A stretch of 64,000 nt of DNA from JAEUNX01 sp034004685 (GCA_034004685.1 JAVEWG010000012.1:17510-81509); one strand, 5' to 3'. Numbered from the stretch's first letter, positions 27,013 to 37,754 are shown. The notes: generated by a model from the sequence alone, not told the origin. A program made the numbers and translations.

Positions 27013-27369
27013 ATGATCATCGCGCTACCACGAGGCATCGTGCGCCTCGGCCATGGGGAATTGCTCCGCCTGGAACGGGCCCGGGGATGGACCGTGGTGT
27101 GCCGGGCGGGCGCCGGCACCCTCGGCATTCCGGGGGACGCCAGCGCGCCGGGGGTGGACCTGACCCTGAGGCCCGCCCGCCGCTACGTGCTGCCCAGCCC
27201 CCGGCCGATCCTGATCGAGGCCTGGGGCGCGGTGGAGCTGGAACTGGTGCCACCCACCAGAGGTAAGGGGCGCCCCGGCTGGCTTGGAAAGCTGGCCGCC
27301 TTCATGGCCTGGCCCCGATTCCCCCCCGGATCCGCGGGCGAGACCGCCGCTCCCGGACCCTGGAGATAG
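27013..27369 (+). CDS. DUF2917 family protein
   Basis: A protein of 118 residues (128 if the ATG at 26983 is used). The core MIIALPRGIVRLGHGELLRLERARGWTVVCRAGAGTLGIP, then RRYVLPSPRPILIEAWG, has the repeated beta-strand pattern of DUF2917 proteins, a small cupin-like fold. It is divergent from the MocR gene, a frequent neighbour of this family, so it is probably the regulated partner. The function of the family is unknown. Confidence 0.75.
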   Translation: MIIALPRGIVRLGHGELLRLERARGWTVVCRAGAGTLGIPGDASAPGVDLTLRPARRYVLPSPRPILIEAWGAVELELVPPTRGKGRPGWLGKLAAFMAWPRFPPGSAGETAAPGPWR

Positions 27370-27454
27370 TAGACTGCCACCAGACCGCTGATTGGGCTGG
27401 GCCTGCAGGGGGAACCGCTGGAATCCACAGGATCAGCGCAGGAGAGGGGACCTC

Positions 27455-28921
27455 ATGAACGATTTGTTTTCCTGTGTTTTACCCGTTTTCTACGGGGGGC
27501 TGGGCAATCTGGCGGCCTACCTGGCGGCTCATGTGCTGCTGTGCCTGCTGCCAGCCTTCTTCATAGCCGGGGCCATGGCGGCCCTCATCCCCAAGGAAAC
27601 GATCACCCGCTTTCTTGGCCGCAACTCAAGCAAGACGGTTTCCTATCCGGCCGCCGCCGCCGCTGGCTCCCTGCTGGCCGTGTGTTCGTGCACCATCGTT
27701 CCCCTGTTCGCCGGCATCTATAAAAAGGGCGCCGGGCTGGGGCCGGCGATCACCTTCCTGTTCTTTGCGCCGGCCGCCAACATCCTCGCCCTGGTGTACA
27801 CCGGCGGCATCATCGGCCCCGATCTGGCCGTTGCGCGCTTCCTGCTGGCCTTGATCTTCGGCGTCGGAATCGGCCTGATCATGGCCCTGATCTTCCGGGC
27901 TGACGATGCTGCCCATGACCTGGCAACGGATAGTCCGTTCTCCGTTCAGGGAGAAGGCATGGGCCGCACCCCCCTGGCCTTCCTGTTTGTCTGGGTTGCC
28001 CTGCTGCTGGCCGGCACCCTGAAGCTGGGCGTACTCACCGGAACCTACCTACATCTCGACTTGCCCCTGGGGGATGCCCAGGCCTGGCAAGGGATGCTGG
28101 ATCGCCTGGTGCCCTACGACGCCAGCCAAGGCGAAGAGGGGGTATCGGTGCAAGGCGTGGTGCTGATCGCCCTGCTGGCGGCGATCGGCCTGAGCGCGTG
28201 GCGCGGCCTGGAAAACATCCAGAACGGCCCCAACCGGTGGACCTGGACGAGTCTGGCCCTGATCGCCGTGACCCTGCTGGTGGCCGCCCTGTCGGTGCAG
28301 GCGGTGCCCGCAGGATTGCGGGTGGGTCTGACCGGCAAGTTCTTTGGCGTGGCCTTCAGCCTGGCCGCCCTGTATGCCATCGCGCGCCAGCGTTTGTCGG
28401 CGGATGAACTGCGGGACTGGCTGTGGGAGTCATGGCGTTTCGTGAAGCAGATTTTCCCCCTGCTGGTGATCGGTGTCTTTATCGTCGGCATGATCCGGGT
28501 GCTGATCCGTCCCGAGTGGATCGAAGCCCTGGCCGGCACCAACTCGATGGTGGGTAACTTAACCGGCGTGGCTTTCGGCGTATTCATGTACTTCCCCACC
28601 CTGGTGGAAGTGCCCATCGCCAAGATGTTTCTCGACCTGGGCATGCACCGCGGGCCCCTGCTGGCCTACCTGATGTCCGATCCGGAGCTGTCCCTACAGA
28701 GCATGCTGATCCTGTCAGCCATCATCGGCCGCACGAAGACCGGGGCTTACGTGGCCCTGGTTGCCGGATTCAGCGCCATGGCCGGACTGACCTACGGCGC
28801 CTGGATCGATGGCGCCTCCCTCCTGGTTCTCGCCGCCTGGCTGGCGGGTTTCGTCGCCCTTCTGGCGGCCTTGCTCTCCGTGGCCTCCCGCCACGGCAAT
28901 TCTTCACTGAAGGGAGTCTGA
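27455..28921 (+). CDS. Permease of the YraQ/DUF318 (UPF0718) family
   Basis: A 488-residue membrane protein with about ten helices and the two family repeats: IPKETITRFLGRNSSKTVSYPAAAAAGSLLAVCSCTIVPL (near residue 45) and IEALAGTNSMVGNLTGVAFGVFMYFPTLVEVPIAKMFLDLG (near residue 355). The CSCT motif may bind a metal or thiol. Relatives are often linked to arsenic or metal genes and to small thioredoxins. The ATG at 27455 follows GGAGAGGGG. The next gene starts 2 bp after its stop. Confidence 0.9.
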   Translation: MNDLFSCVLPVFYGGLGNLAAYLAAHVLLCLLPAFFIAGAMAALIPKETITRFLGRNSSKTVSYPAAAAAGSLLAVCSCTIVPLFAGIYKKGAGLGPAITFLFFAPAANILALVYTGGIIGPDLAVARFLLALIFGVGIGLIMALIFRADDAAHDLATDSPFSVQGEGMGRTPLAFLFVWVALLLAGTLKLGVLTGTYLHLDLPLGDAQAWQGMLDRLVPYDASQGEEGVSVQGVVLIALLAAIGLSAWRGLENIQNGPNRWTWTSLALIAVTLLVAALSVQAVPAGLRVGLTGKFFGVAFSLAALYAIARQRLSADELRDWLWESWRFVKQIFPLLVIGVFIVGMIRVLIRPEWIEALAGTNSMVGNLTGVAFGVFMYFPTLVEVPIAKMFLDLGMHRGPLLAYLMSDPELSLQSMLILSAIIGRTKTGAYVALVAGFSAMAGLTYGAWIDGASLLVLAAWLAGFVALLAALLSVASRHGNSSLKGV

Positions 28922-28923
28922 TC

Positions 28924-29166
28924 ATGCTGACCATCAAGGTTCTTGGCCCGGGTTGCGCCAACTGCAAGAAGCTCGAGGAAGTGGCGCGGGAGGCGGTGGC
29001 ATCCCTCGGCGTCGACGCCCGGATCGTCAAGGTGACCGACATGGGGGAAATCATCGCCTACAACGTGTTGAAGACGCCCGGCCTCGTGATCAACGAGAAA
29101 CTGGTGTCCTCCGGGCGGATTCCGACGCCGGCATCGGTGGCCGAATGGCTGCGGAACGCCACATAA
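28924..29166 (+). CDS. Small thioredoxin-like disulfide protein
   Basis: An 80-residue redox protein of the TM0996/MTH895 type with an active site C-A-N-C in VLGPGCANCKKLEEVAREA and the cis-Pro segment KTPGLVINEKLVSSGRIP. It starts 2 bp after the permease stop, so the two are co-expressed and probably act together, for example by reducing the permease cysteines or delivering a thiol-bound substrate. Confidence 0.93.
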   Translation: MLTIKVLGPGCANCKKLEEVAREAVASLGVDARIVKVTDMGEIIAYNVLKTPGLVINEKLVSSGRIPTPASVAEWLRNAT

Positions 29167-29179
29167 GATTGGGGAGCAG

Positions 29180-29704
29180 TCACGAACCCCGGGCCTTCCA
29201 CAAGGGCTCGCCCCCCGCCTCCAGGTGGCACAGATAGACCCGCAGATCGAACTCGTACTGGTGGTAAGCCGGCTCCATGTGGGCACAGAGCTGGTAGAAG
29301 GCCTTGTCGTGGTTGCGCTCCTTGAAGTGGGCCAGTTCATGCACCACGATCATCCGCAGGAATTCTTCCGGAGCCTCCTTGAACAGGCTGGCAATGCGGA
29401 TCTCGTGCTTGGCCTTGAGCCGGCCGCCCTGCACCCTGGAAATGGCCGTGTGGGTGCCCAGGGCATCCCGCAGGATGTGCAGGGTGCTGTCGTAATGGAC
29501 CTTGGCCACCGGCGGCGCCTTGCGCAGGTAACGGGCCCGCAGCTCCGCCACGAAGTCATAGAGGGCGCCATCGGTGCGGACCTGGTGGGGGTCGGCGTAG
29601 CGCCCCTGAAGCACGCTGGGGAGCTTGCCCTGGACCAGGAGCTGGCGGACCTGGGCCACCAGCGGCTCAGGATAGGCCCCCAGGGCCGTGAGGGCCGGAC
29701 TCAC
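29180..29704 (-). CDS. YgjP-type (DUF45) metallopeptidase
   Basis: A 174-residue protein with the zinc motif HELAH (residues 122-126) and the third ligand H132 in FKERNHDKAFY, as in YgjP/WLM-type peptidases. The N-terminal part has a Tyr/Arg-rich helix typical of the family. The start codon is GTG at 29704 and overlaps the stop of the upstream gene (GTGA). It faces the thioredoxin gene tail to tail, 13 bp apart. The substrate is unknown. Confidence 0.88.
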   Translation of the reverse strand: MSPALTALGAYPEPLVAQVRQLLVQGKLPSVLQGRYADPHQVRTDGALYDFVAELRARYLRKAPPVAKVHYDSTLHILRDALGTHTAISRVQGGRLKAKHEIRIASLFKEAPEEFLRMIVVHELAHFKERNHDKAFYQLCAHMEPAYHQYEFDLRVYLCHLEAGGEPLWKARGS

Positions 29705-30234
29705 CCGGCCCCTCGGCCCAGCACCGGGGCGCCGCTACCCAGAATGTCGAAGGAATGCATCAGCCGGTGCATGCCGATGGCCTGGGCGCTGAAGACCCCC
29801 AGCTCCAGGATTTCCGCCACCGAGAACACCTCCCCCAGCTCCCGATAGGTTTCTTCGTCGATGGCGTGATGATCCAGGGCCAACAGGTCGAAGAACTTGA
29901 GGGCCCGGCGCTCCGCCAGGGTAAGGGCGGGATCGTCCCCATCCACGGCGCACACCCCCGCCACCGACCCATCCTTGCGGGATAGGGAGCAGGGCTCGCA
30001 GGCATTGAGCTGGGCGCTGCGCAGGCGGATCAGTTCCTGGATGCGGGGCGCCAGAACGCCCCGCCGGAACAGGGCCTTGTAGCCTTCGTCCATGTCCTGA
30101 AAGGCGCTGGGGCTGTGGGCCATGATCTGCATGGGCAGGGTCATGGTGTACATGCCATTGGCCAAGCCGGCGTCCAGAGCGGCCCGGCAGGCGGGGTCCA
30201 TGGCGTCCAGTTCGAGGGGTTGAATGCGGGGCAT
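29701..30234 (-). CDS. AhpD-like/carboxymuconolactone decarboxylase family protein
   Basis: A 177-residue alpha-helical protein of the AhpD/CMD superfamily. It has the redox pair C79-x2-C82 in LNACEPCSL with the preceding helix IQELIRLRSAQ, but lacks the usual His after the second Cys. Such proteins act as alkyl hydroperoxide reductase partners or decarboxylases. The ATG at 30234 begins the conserved part. Its stop overlaps the YgjP start, so the two are co-translated. Confidence 0.85.
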   Translation of the reverse strand: MPRIQPLELDAMDPACRAALDAGLANGMYTMTLPMQIMAHSPSAFQDMDEGYKALFRRGVLAPRIQELIRLRSAQLNACEPCSLSRKDGSVAGVCAVDGDDPALTLAERRALKFFDLLALDHHAIDEETYRELGEVFSVAEILELGVFSAQAIGMHRLMHSFDILGSGAPVLGRGAG

Positions 30235-30470
30235 GGCGGTCTCCTTGGGGCCTGCTCCGGAAACTGCCGTCCGGATGCAACCCGGTTTCGTGGGTAGGGC
30301 GACGATAGCACGGCACCCCCGGCTTCCGCCCTGCCCCGCCCGACCCCGGCCAGGGCAACACCTGAAGGAAGGGCCCATCTGTCCAATACAATCGTACAAT
30401 GCTCTTTCAATTCAAAAGCCCGGCGTCCCTGCAGCGTCGGGGAACATTTGCAACAGAGAGGAGAAGGGTG

Positions 30471-31235
30471 ATGAATCTGGACGGAAAGGTGGCAGTCATT
30501 ACCGGCGCCGCTTCGGGCATGGGCCGCGCCATGGCTGTGCGGTTTTGCGCCGCGGGGGCGGCGGTGGTGGGGGGCGACGTGGACCAGGCTGGCCTCGATC
30601 AACTGGCCACCGAGATCGCGGCTACCGGCGGCCAGTTCATCGGCCAGCGCTGCGACGTCTCCCGCCGCGACGATGCCGACGCCCTCATCGCCCGGGCGGT
30701 GGAAGCCTTCGGCGGCCTGGACGCCCTGGTCAACAACGCCGGCATCATGGATCACTTCGAGGGCATCGGCGAGGTGAGCGACGAGATGATGGAACGGGTA
30801 CTGCGGGTCAATCTCTACGGCCCCCTGTACCTCAGCCGCGCCGCCATCGGCCCCATGCAGCAGCGTGGCGGCGGCGCCATCGTCAATGTGGGCTCCATCG
30901 CCAATTTCAGCGGCGCCCCGGCGGGCGCGGTCTACACCGCATCCAAGCACGCCCTCCTGGGCCTGACCCAAAGCACCGCCTGGCAATACGCCCCCCGGAA
31001 CATCCGTTGCAACGCCATCGCCCCAGGCAGCGTGCCCACCAACATCGCCAGGAATATTCCCCCATCGGTCATGGAATCGGCGGGCTTCCAGCGCGCCCTG
31101 CCCTTCATGGGCTGCCTGCCGCGAACGGTGACGGCGGAGGACGTGGCCAACCTGGCCGCCTTCCTGGTCTCCGATCTGGCCTGCAACATCAGCGGCGCCC
31201 TGGTGCCGGTGGATGGAGGCTGGAACACGGTCTGA
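30471..31235 (+). CDS. Short-chain dehydrogenase/reductase
   Basis: A 254-residue classical SDR. The cofactor motif TGAASGMG is at residues 11-18, NNAG at 88-91 and the catalytic set is S142, Y155 and K159; D36 in GGDVD suggests preference for NAD(H). The ATG at 30471 has GAGGAGAAGG upstream. It stands alone, divergent from the AhpD-like gene; the substrate (an alcohol or ketone) cannot be read. Confidence 0.92.
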   Translation: MNLDGKVAVITGAASGMGRAMAVRFCAAGAAVVGGDVDQAGLDQLATEIAATGGQFIGQRCDVSRRDDADALIARAVEAFGGLDALVNNAGIMDHFEGIGEVSDEMMERVLRVNLYGPLYLSRAAIGPMQQRGGGAIVNVGSIANFSGAPAGAVYTASKHALLGLTQSTAWQYAPRNIRCNAIAPGSVPTNIARNIPPSVMESAGFQRALPFMGCLPRTVTAEDVANLAAFLVSDLACNISGALVPVDGGWNTV

Positions 31236-31332
31236 TCGGAACCGGGGGCTTCGCGCCTCCCGGGCAAGACGCCCGCGCCCAGGGTCTGTTGACCCTGGAT
31301 TCGGTGGATCGCCTTGAGCCCCAACCCTCCCC

Positions 31333-31377
31333 GTAGGGCGGGCTTCAGCCCGCCAAGGCGGACTGAAGTCCGCCCTA
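31333..31377. repeat. REP-like double palindrome
   Basis: Two adjacent palindromes, GTAGGGCGGGCTTCAGCCCGCC and AAGGCGGACTGAAGTCCGCCCTAC, stand head to head in the 302-bp gap between the SDR and CobW genes (31236-31537). They belong to the family seen at 146, 217, 51362 and 54075. The rest of the gap shows no gene. Confidence 0.75.
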
Positions 31378-31537
31378 CCTCTCGCAAGTCCGGACTCAAC
31401 CCGGAGGGCTCGTGCCCCTTGGTCCCCATTGCCGCGTTGCGGCTTCTCGCTTGGGATCCACCCAAGCAGCGGCGCCGCGCCTTGCACTGGACGCCAAGGG
31501 GCGCGAGCGCGACCCCCGCGGTTAATGAGAACACGCC

Positions 31538-32665
<1,128 letters not shown>

Positions 32666-32737
32666 GGGGCGTGGCCGGGAAAGGAGGCGGCCTGGATCAT
32701 AGCCCAGGGCCGGCCGGATTTGGGCCTGGCCGCCCCG

Positions 32738-34099
32738 TCAGCCCGGCACGGGTAGCGGCAGGGGCAGATGGAGGGTGACTTCCAGCCCGCCGCCGGGGCG
32801 GTTGCGGGCGCTGATCCGGCCGCCGTGGGCTTCCAGGGCCCGCCGGGCGATGGCCAGCCCCAGGCCGAAACCGGCAGTGCCCCGGCCGTTTTCGCCCCGG
32901 TAGAAGGGTTCGAAGATGGCCGGCAGATCCCCCTCCGGCACGCCGGGGCCCCGGTCCGCCACGGTCACGGTGAAATGGTCCGGCCCCTGCTCCACCGCCA
33001 CGTCCACCGCGCTGCCCTCGGCGGTGAACTTCACCCCGTTGCGGATCACGTTCTCGAAGGCCCGGTGGAGGAGTTCCGCCCGCACCGTGGTGACCACCTC
33101 GCCCTTGCCCCTGAATGCCACCCGGCGGCCCCGGGCCTGGGCTTCGAAGCCGGCGTCATCGGCGATGGCCGCCACCAGTTCCATCAGATCCACCTCCTCC
33201 AGGGGCGCGCCGCCGGTGCCCGCCTCCAGCCGGGAAAGGGTCAACAGCTCCCCCACCAGTTCATCCAGGCGCACCGCTTCCCGCTCGATGCGCTCCAGGC
33301 TGGCCTCGGCCTTGCGGGGGTCCTGGCGGGCCAGGCCGATGGCGGCCTGGAGCCGGGCCAGAGGGGAGCGCAGCTCGTGGGATACGTCGTGGAGCAGCCG
33401 CCGCTGGCTGGTCACCAGTTGCTGGAGGTGGCCCGCCATGCGGTCGAAATCCCGCCCCAGGTCGGCCACTTCATCCCGCCGCCCCCCCATGCGGGGCGCC
33501 ACCCGGGTTTCCAGCCGGCCATCGGCCACCGCCCCAAAGGCCCAGCGGAGATTACGGATGGGCTTGGCCAGGTACCAGGCCAGAAAGGCGCTGAACGCCA
33601 GGCTGGCCAGCACCCCCACGCCGATGGGGATGAACAGGGAAGGCGGCGCCGGGGGCGGGCGGTGCATGGCATGGGGGCGCCAGTCCCCCTCCGCCACCAG
33701 GAACAGGAGGTATTCGTCCCCTTGGGGGCCGGCGGCCCGGCGCACCAGACGGGTTCCGCCGCCGGGTCGGCCGGCCGTCCCTCGGGCGTCCTCCAGCATC
33801 CCGGGGGGAATCGAGCGGCCCAGGAGATCAGCCCCCCACCGGTCCACCACCATCAGATGCACCGGGGAATCGGGGCGTTCGTGGGCACGCAGCAGTTGCC
33901 GCAAGGCCTCGGGGCCACCCTCCCGCAGGGAGGCCGCCGCCAGGTCGATGACAAAGGCGCCCCGGGGGCCCGCCATCAGGGTGGCGGCCCGGTCCGGATC
34001 CTGGGCCCGGTGCAGCCACACCACCGTGCCCACACCGGTGCCCGCCAGCACGAGGGCGCACCAAAAGGCCAGAAAGGCTTTCCAGAACAGGCGGCCCAT
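32738..34099 (-). CDS. Sensor histidine kinase (CpxA-like)
   Basis: A 453-residue membrane kinase: helix 1 (residues 7-29), a periplasmic domain of about 120 residues, helix 2 (155-177), HAMP (178-230), phospho-acceptor H241 in LLHDVSHELRSPLARL, then the ATPase part with ENVIRNGVKFT, DRGPGVPEGDLPAIFEPFYRG and GFGLGLAIARR. It follows the response regulator gene after 110 bp on the same strand. The architecture, the CpxR-like partner and CpxR-type boxes nearby suggest an envelope-stress system. Confidence 0.92.
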   Translation of the reverse strand: MGRLFWKAFLAFWCALVLAGTGVGTVVWLHRAQDPDRAATLMAGPRGAFVIDLAAASLREGGPEALRQLLRAHERPDSPVHLMVVDRWGADLLGRSIPPGMLEDARGTAGRPGGGTRLVRRAAGPQGDEYLLFLVAEGDWRPHAMHRPPPAPPSLFIPIGVGVLASLAFSAFLAWYLAKPIRNLRWAFGAVADGRLETRVAPRMGGRRDEVADLGRDFDRMAGHLQQLVTSQRRLLHDVSHELRSPLARLQAAIGLARQDPRKAEASLERIEREAVRLDELVGELLTLSRLEAGTGGAPLEEVDLMELVAAIADDAGFEAQARGRRVAFRGKGEVVTTVRAELLHRAFENVIRNGVKFTAEGSAVDVAVEQGPDHFTVTVADRGPGVPEGDLPAIFEPFYRGENGRGTAGFGLGLAIARRALEAHGGRISARNRPGGGLEVTLHLPLPLPVPG

Positions 34100-34209
34100 G
34101 GCTCAGATACCTCCCCGCGGAACCAAGGGCGCGCTTGCACGCCTGGGGCGTGGTGCGCAGCCGCGCCCGACCCGTTCGCCGGGGCGCCGGGGCGCGTGAA
34201 TGCCGGCGC

Positions 34210-34896
34210 TCATGCTTCCTTCACCAGTTGATAACCCACCCCCCGCACGGTCTGGATCCAGGACTGGCCGTCGGGACGGGGACCCAGCTTATGGCGCAGG
34301 CTGCTCACATGCACGTCGATGCTGCGGTCGAAACGGGCCAGGGGGCGGCCCAGGCCCTGTTCGGAGAGATCCCCCTTGCTCACCACCTTGCCGGCCTGGC
34401 GGGCCAGCACTTCCAGCAGATTGTATTCGGTGCTGGTGAGTGCCAGGGCCTGGCCGGCCCATTCAGCGGCCCGGCGCTCCGGCCACATGATCAGGGGGCC
34501 GGCCGCCAGGGGTCCGCCGGGCGCCCCCGGGGCCATCTCGGTGCGGCGCAGGATGGCCCGCAGGCGGGCCACCAGCTCCCGGGGGGTGCAGGGCTTGGGC
34601 ACGTAGTCGTCGGCCCCCAGCTCCAGGCCGACGATGCGATCCACGTCGTCGCCCTTGGCGGTCAGCATCAGCACCGGCAGGTTGCTCGCGGCGCGGATCC
34701 GGCGCAGGGCTTCCACCCCGTTCATGCGGGGCATCATCACATCCAGCACGGCGATGGCGTGGCGGCCGGTGAGGGCCTCGGTCACCCCGGCCTCCCCATC
34801 ATGGGCCACGGTGACGACAAAGCCCTCCTGCTCCAGGTATTCCCGCAGCAGGGCAGCCAGCTCCACGTCGTCATCCACCAACAGCACCCCGGTCAT
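34210..34896 (-). CDS. OmpR-family response regulator (CpxR-like)
   Basis: A 228-residue regulator with an N-terminal receiver (phospho-acceptor D52 in VLDVMMPRMNG, acidic D8-D9-D10, K near 105 in VPKPCTPRELVARL) and a C-terminal winged helix (about 130-225) ending in SSLRHKLGPRPDGQSWIQTVRGVGYQL. The start at 34896 lies 60 bp from a triple TTTAC-type repeat at 34956-34980, so it probably regulates itself. Confidence 0.93.
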   Translation of the reverse strand: MTGVLLVDDDVELAALLREYLEQEGFVVTVAHDGEAGVTEALTGRHAIAVLDVMMPRMNGVEALRRIRAASNLPVLMLTAKGDDVDRIVGLELGADDYVPKPCTPRELVARLRAILRRTEMAPGAPGGPLAAGPLIMWPERRAAEWAGQALALTSTEYNLLEVLARQAGKVVSKGDLSEQGLGRPLARFDRSIDVHVSSLRHKLGPRPDGQSWIQTVRGVGYQLVKEA

Positions 34897-34955
34897 GCCC
34901 GCCTCCCCTCTTCCATGGCCGGATGATAAGACCGGGCCGGGCCGGCCATGGACCT

Positions 34956-34980
34956 TTTACCCCCCTTAACCCTTCTTTAC
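34956..34980. promoter_or_regulatory. CpxR-type box between the regulator and bepA genes
   Basis: The plus strand reads TTTAC-N5-TTAAC-N5-TTTAC, i.e. GTAAA-N5-GTTAA-N5-GTAAA on the minus strand. The CpxR consensus is GTAAA-N5-GTAAA, so this is a triple repeat at exact 10-bp periodicity with one mismatch. It lies 60 bp from the response regulator start and 69 bp from the bepA-like start and may control both. Confidence 0.65.
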
Positions 34981-35048
34981 GCTGAACCTATCGCACCTGA
35001 AACAGCCTTACGGGAGAATGTTCAGACTCCCGCCACAGGAGGGCTCCC

Positions 35049-36578
35049 ATGCCCCGCTCCCCCCGCCGACTCACCGCCTTGCTCACCGCCCTGGTCTTCG
35101 CCCTGCCCCTTCAGGCGGCCAATCTTCCCGATCTGGGGGATTCCTCCGGCCGGGTGCTGGACGCCAACGCCGAGCGCGTCCTGGGCCGCCAGGTGATGCA
35201 GCAATTGCGGGGCAGCGGCGGTTACATGGAAGACCCGGAGGTCAACGCCTACCTGGAGCAGATCGGCCACCGACTCACCAATGCCGACCCCACCATCGAG
35301 GGGGAATTCCAGTTCTTCGCGGTGCCCTCCCGGGAAATCAACGCCTTCGCCCTGCCCGGCGGCTATGTGGGGGTCAACACCGGACTGATCCTGCTGACCC
35401 AGAGCGAATCCGAATTGGCGTCGGTGCTGGCCCACGAAATCAGCCACGTCACCCAGCACCACATCGCCCGCCAGATGGAAGGCCAGAGCGCCAGCCAGCT
35501 GGCCATGCTGGCAGGGCTGGCGGCCGCCGTCCTGGCCGGCGCCAGCGGCAATGGCCAGGTGGCCCAGGCGGCGATGATCGGTAGCCTGGCGGGCCAGGCC
35601 CAGAGCCAGATCAATTACACCCGGGAACACGAACGGGAGGCCGACCGCATCGGCATGAACCTGCTCCAGCAAAGCGGCTTCGATCCTTCCGCCATGGCCA
35701 CTTTTTTCCAGCGCATGCAGCAGGCCACCCGGGTCCAGGAAAACAACGCCCCGGGCTATCTGCGCAGCCACCCCCTGAACACCGAGCGGATCGCCAACGC
35801 CCAGGACCGGGCCCTGGCCGCCCCCTACCGCCAGGTGCCCGATAGCGTGGATTACCTCCTGGTGCGGGCCCTGATCCGCAGTTACGAAGGCACCCCGGAA
35901 GAGGCCGTCGCCCTCCTCAAGGGCCAGCTCACCGCCAGCCGGCCCGAGCAGCGCAACGCCGCCCGCTACGGGCTGGCCGCCACCCATCTGCGGGCCAACA
36001 ACTACGCCGAAGGCATGGCGGAAATCCTGGCCCTGGACAAGGCCGGCTTCCACCACCCCATGGTGGAAGCCATGGCCGGCCAGCTCCTCCAGCAAGGCGG
36101 GCGCCTGCCCGACGCCCTGAGCCGCTACGAAGCCGCCCTGGCCCGCTACCCCAACCACCTGCAACTGGTCTATGACTACCCCCGGGCCCTGATCCTGGCC
36201 CGCAAGGACAAGGAAGCCGCCGAATTCGCCGAGGCCCGCCTGCGCAGCGAACGCCAGGACGCCAGCCTCCACCGGCTGGCCGCCGAGGCCCATGCCCACC
36301 TGGCCCACCAGACCCAATCCCACTACCACCAGGGTGAAGCCTACGCCCTGGAAGGCCAGCGCCGGGAAGCCATCCAGCAACTGGAACTGGCCCTGCGGGC
36401 GCGGGATGCCAGCGAGCCCCAGTTGATGATCATCGAAGAGCGCCTCCTCGCCCTGCGCCAGGAACAGCTGCGGGAACGCAGCCAGCCCGGCTTCCGCCCG
36501 GAGCGGCCCGACCGGCCGGGACTGAGCCCCGCCAATACCGGCGGAAACCTGGCGGGTTTCGCCTCGAATCGTCCATGA
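35049..36578 (+). CDS. bepA: Periplasmic M48 metalloprotease, BepA-like
   Basis: A 509-residue exported protease: signal peptide (residues 1-23, ending LQAA), zinc site HEISH (129-133) with the third ligand in HEREADRIGMNLL, and a C-terminal TPR domain (about 300-470). This matches BepA (YfgC), which degrades or matures stalled outer-membrane proteins such as LptD. The upstream CpxR-type box fits an envelope-quality-control role. Confidence 0.92.
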   Translation: MPRSPRRLTALLTALVFALPLQAANLPDLGDSSGRVLDANAERVLGRQVMQQLRGSGGYMEDPEVNAYLEQIGHRLTNADPTIEGEFQFFAVPSREINAFALPGGYVGVNTGLILLTQSESELASVLAHEISHVTQHHIARQMEGQSASQLAMLAGLAAAVLAGASGNGQVAQAAMIGSLAGQAQSQINYTREHEREADRIGMNLLQQSGFDPSAMATFFQRMQQATRVQENNAPGYLRSHPLNTERIANAQDRALAAPYRQVPDSVDYLLVRALIRSYEGTPEEAVALLKGQLTASRPEQRNAARYGLAATHLRANNYAEGMAEILALDKAGFHHPMVEAMAGQLLQQGGRLPDALSRYEAALARYPNHLQLVYDYPRALILARKDKEAAEFAEARLRSERQDASLHRLAAEAHAHLAHQTQSHYHQGEAYALEGQRREAIQQLELALRARDASEPQLMIIEERLLALRQEQLRERSQPGFRPERPDRPGLSPANTGGNLAGFASNRP

Positions 36579-36698
36579 TCCATTGACCGACCGGCGGGAC
36601 GGCCGCCCTCCCGCCCTGCCCGCCGCCGGTCCATCCCCCTGCAACTAAGCGGCGCCAGGCCCGGTCCAACCAGCGCAGTGGTGACGGGAGGCGGCGGC

Positions 36699-37754
36699 AT
36701 GGCCAGGACCTTCGACAATCCCTTGGGAACCGACGGCTTCGAATTCGTCGAGTTCACCAGTCCCCAACCGGAAGAGGTGGGCCGACTGTTTCGCCAGTTC
36801 GGCTTTGCCGAAGTGGCGCGCCACCGGCACAAGGCGGTCAGCCTCTACCAGCAGGGCGACATCAATTTCATCCTCAATCGGGAACCCAACAGCCAGGCTG
36901 CGGGCTTCGCCCACTACCACGGCCCCTCATGCAACGCCATGGCCTTCCGGGTCAAGGATGCCGCCCGGGCCTACCAGGAAGCCCTGGGGCGCGGCGCCTT
37001 TCCCATTGATCAGCCAGTGGGCCCCATGGAGCTGCGCATCCCGGCCATCGCCGGGGTCGGCGGACTGGTCATCTACTTGGTGGACCGCTACGGCGCACGC
37101 ACCATCTACGACGTGGATTTCGAACCCCTGGCCTCGGCCGGCGGCCAATCCGGCGTCGGGCTGACCCGCATCGACCACCTCACCCACAACCTCCAGCGGG
37201 GCCACCTGGCCCAATGGGCGGATTTCTACCAGCGGGTCTTCAACTTCCGGGAGATCCGCCACTTCGACATCGAAGGCCAGCTCACCGGCCTCATCAGCAG
37301 CGCCATGACCAGCCCCTGCGGCAAGATCCGCATTCCCCTCAACGAAAGCCGCGACGACAAGTCCCAGATCGAGGAATTCCTCGCCCGCTACCACGGCGAG
37401 GGCATCCAGCACATCGCCCTGGCCACCGACGACATTCACGCCACCGTGGAAGCCCTGGCCCGGCGCGGGGTTCCCTTCCAGCAAAACCCCGCCGCCTATT
37501 ACGAGGCCGTGGACCAGCGCCTCCCCGGCCACGGCGAAGACCTGGCCCGGCTGCGGGCCAACGGCATCCTCGTGGACGGCAACCCGGCCGCCGGTGGCGG
37601 CCTGCTGTTGCAGATCTTCACCCGGGACATGATCGGCCCCATCTTCTTCGAGATCATCCAGCGCAAGGGGGACGAAGGTTTCGGCGAGGGCAATTTCCGG
37701 GCCCTCTTCGAAGCCATCGAGCGGGACCAGATCCGGCGCGGGGTGCTGTCATGA
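36699..37754 (+). CDS. hpd: 4-hydroxyphenylpyruvate dioxygenase
   Basis: A 351-residue VOC-fold iron dioxygenase that converts 4-hydroxyphenylpyruvate to homogentisate. The iron ligands are H160 (RIDHLTHNL), H238 (GIQHIALATDDI) and E318 (IFFEIIQRKGDEGFGEGNF). The ATG at 36699 follows GGAGGCGG, supporting it over an upstream GTG. It is the first gene of a four-gene operon joined by short overlaps. Confidence 0.96.
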   Translation: MARTFDNPLGTDGFEFVEFTSPQPEEVGRLFRQFGFAEVARHRHKAVSLYQQGDINFILNREPNSQAAGFAHYHGPSCNAMAFRVKDAARAYQEALGRGAFPIDQPVGPMELRIPAIAGVGGLVIYLVDRYGARTIYDVDFEPLASAGGQSGVGLTRIDHLTHNLQRGHLAQWADFYQRVFNFREIRHFDIEGQLTGLISSAMTSPCGKIRIPLNESRDDKSQIEEFLARYHGEGIQHIALATDDIHATVEALARRGVPFQQNPAAYYEAVDQRLPGHGEDLARLRANGILVDGNPAAGGGLLLQIFTRDMIGPIFFEIIQRKGDEGFGEGNFRALFEAIERDQIRRGVLS

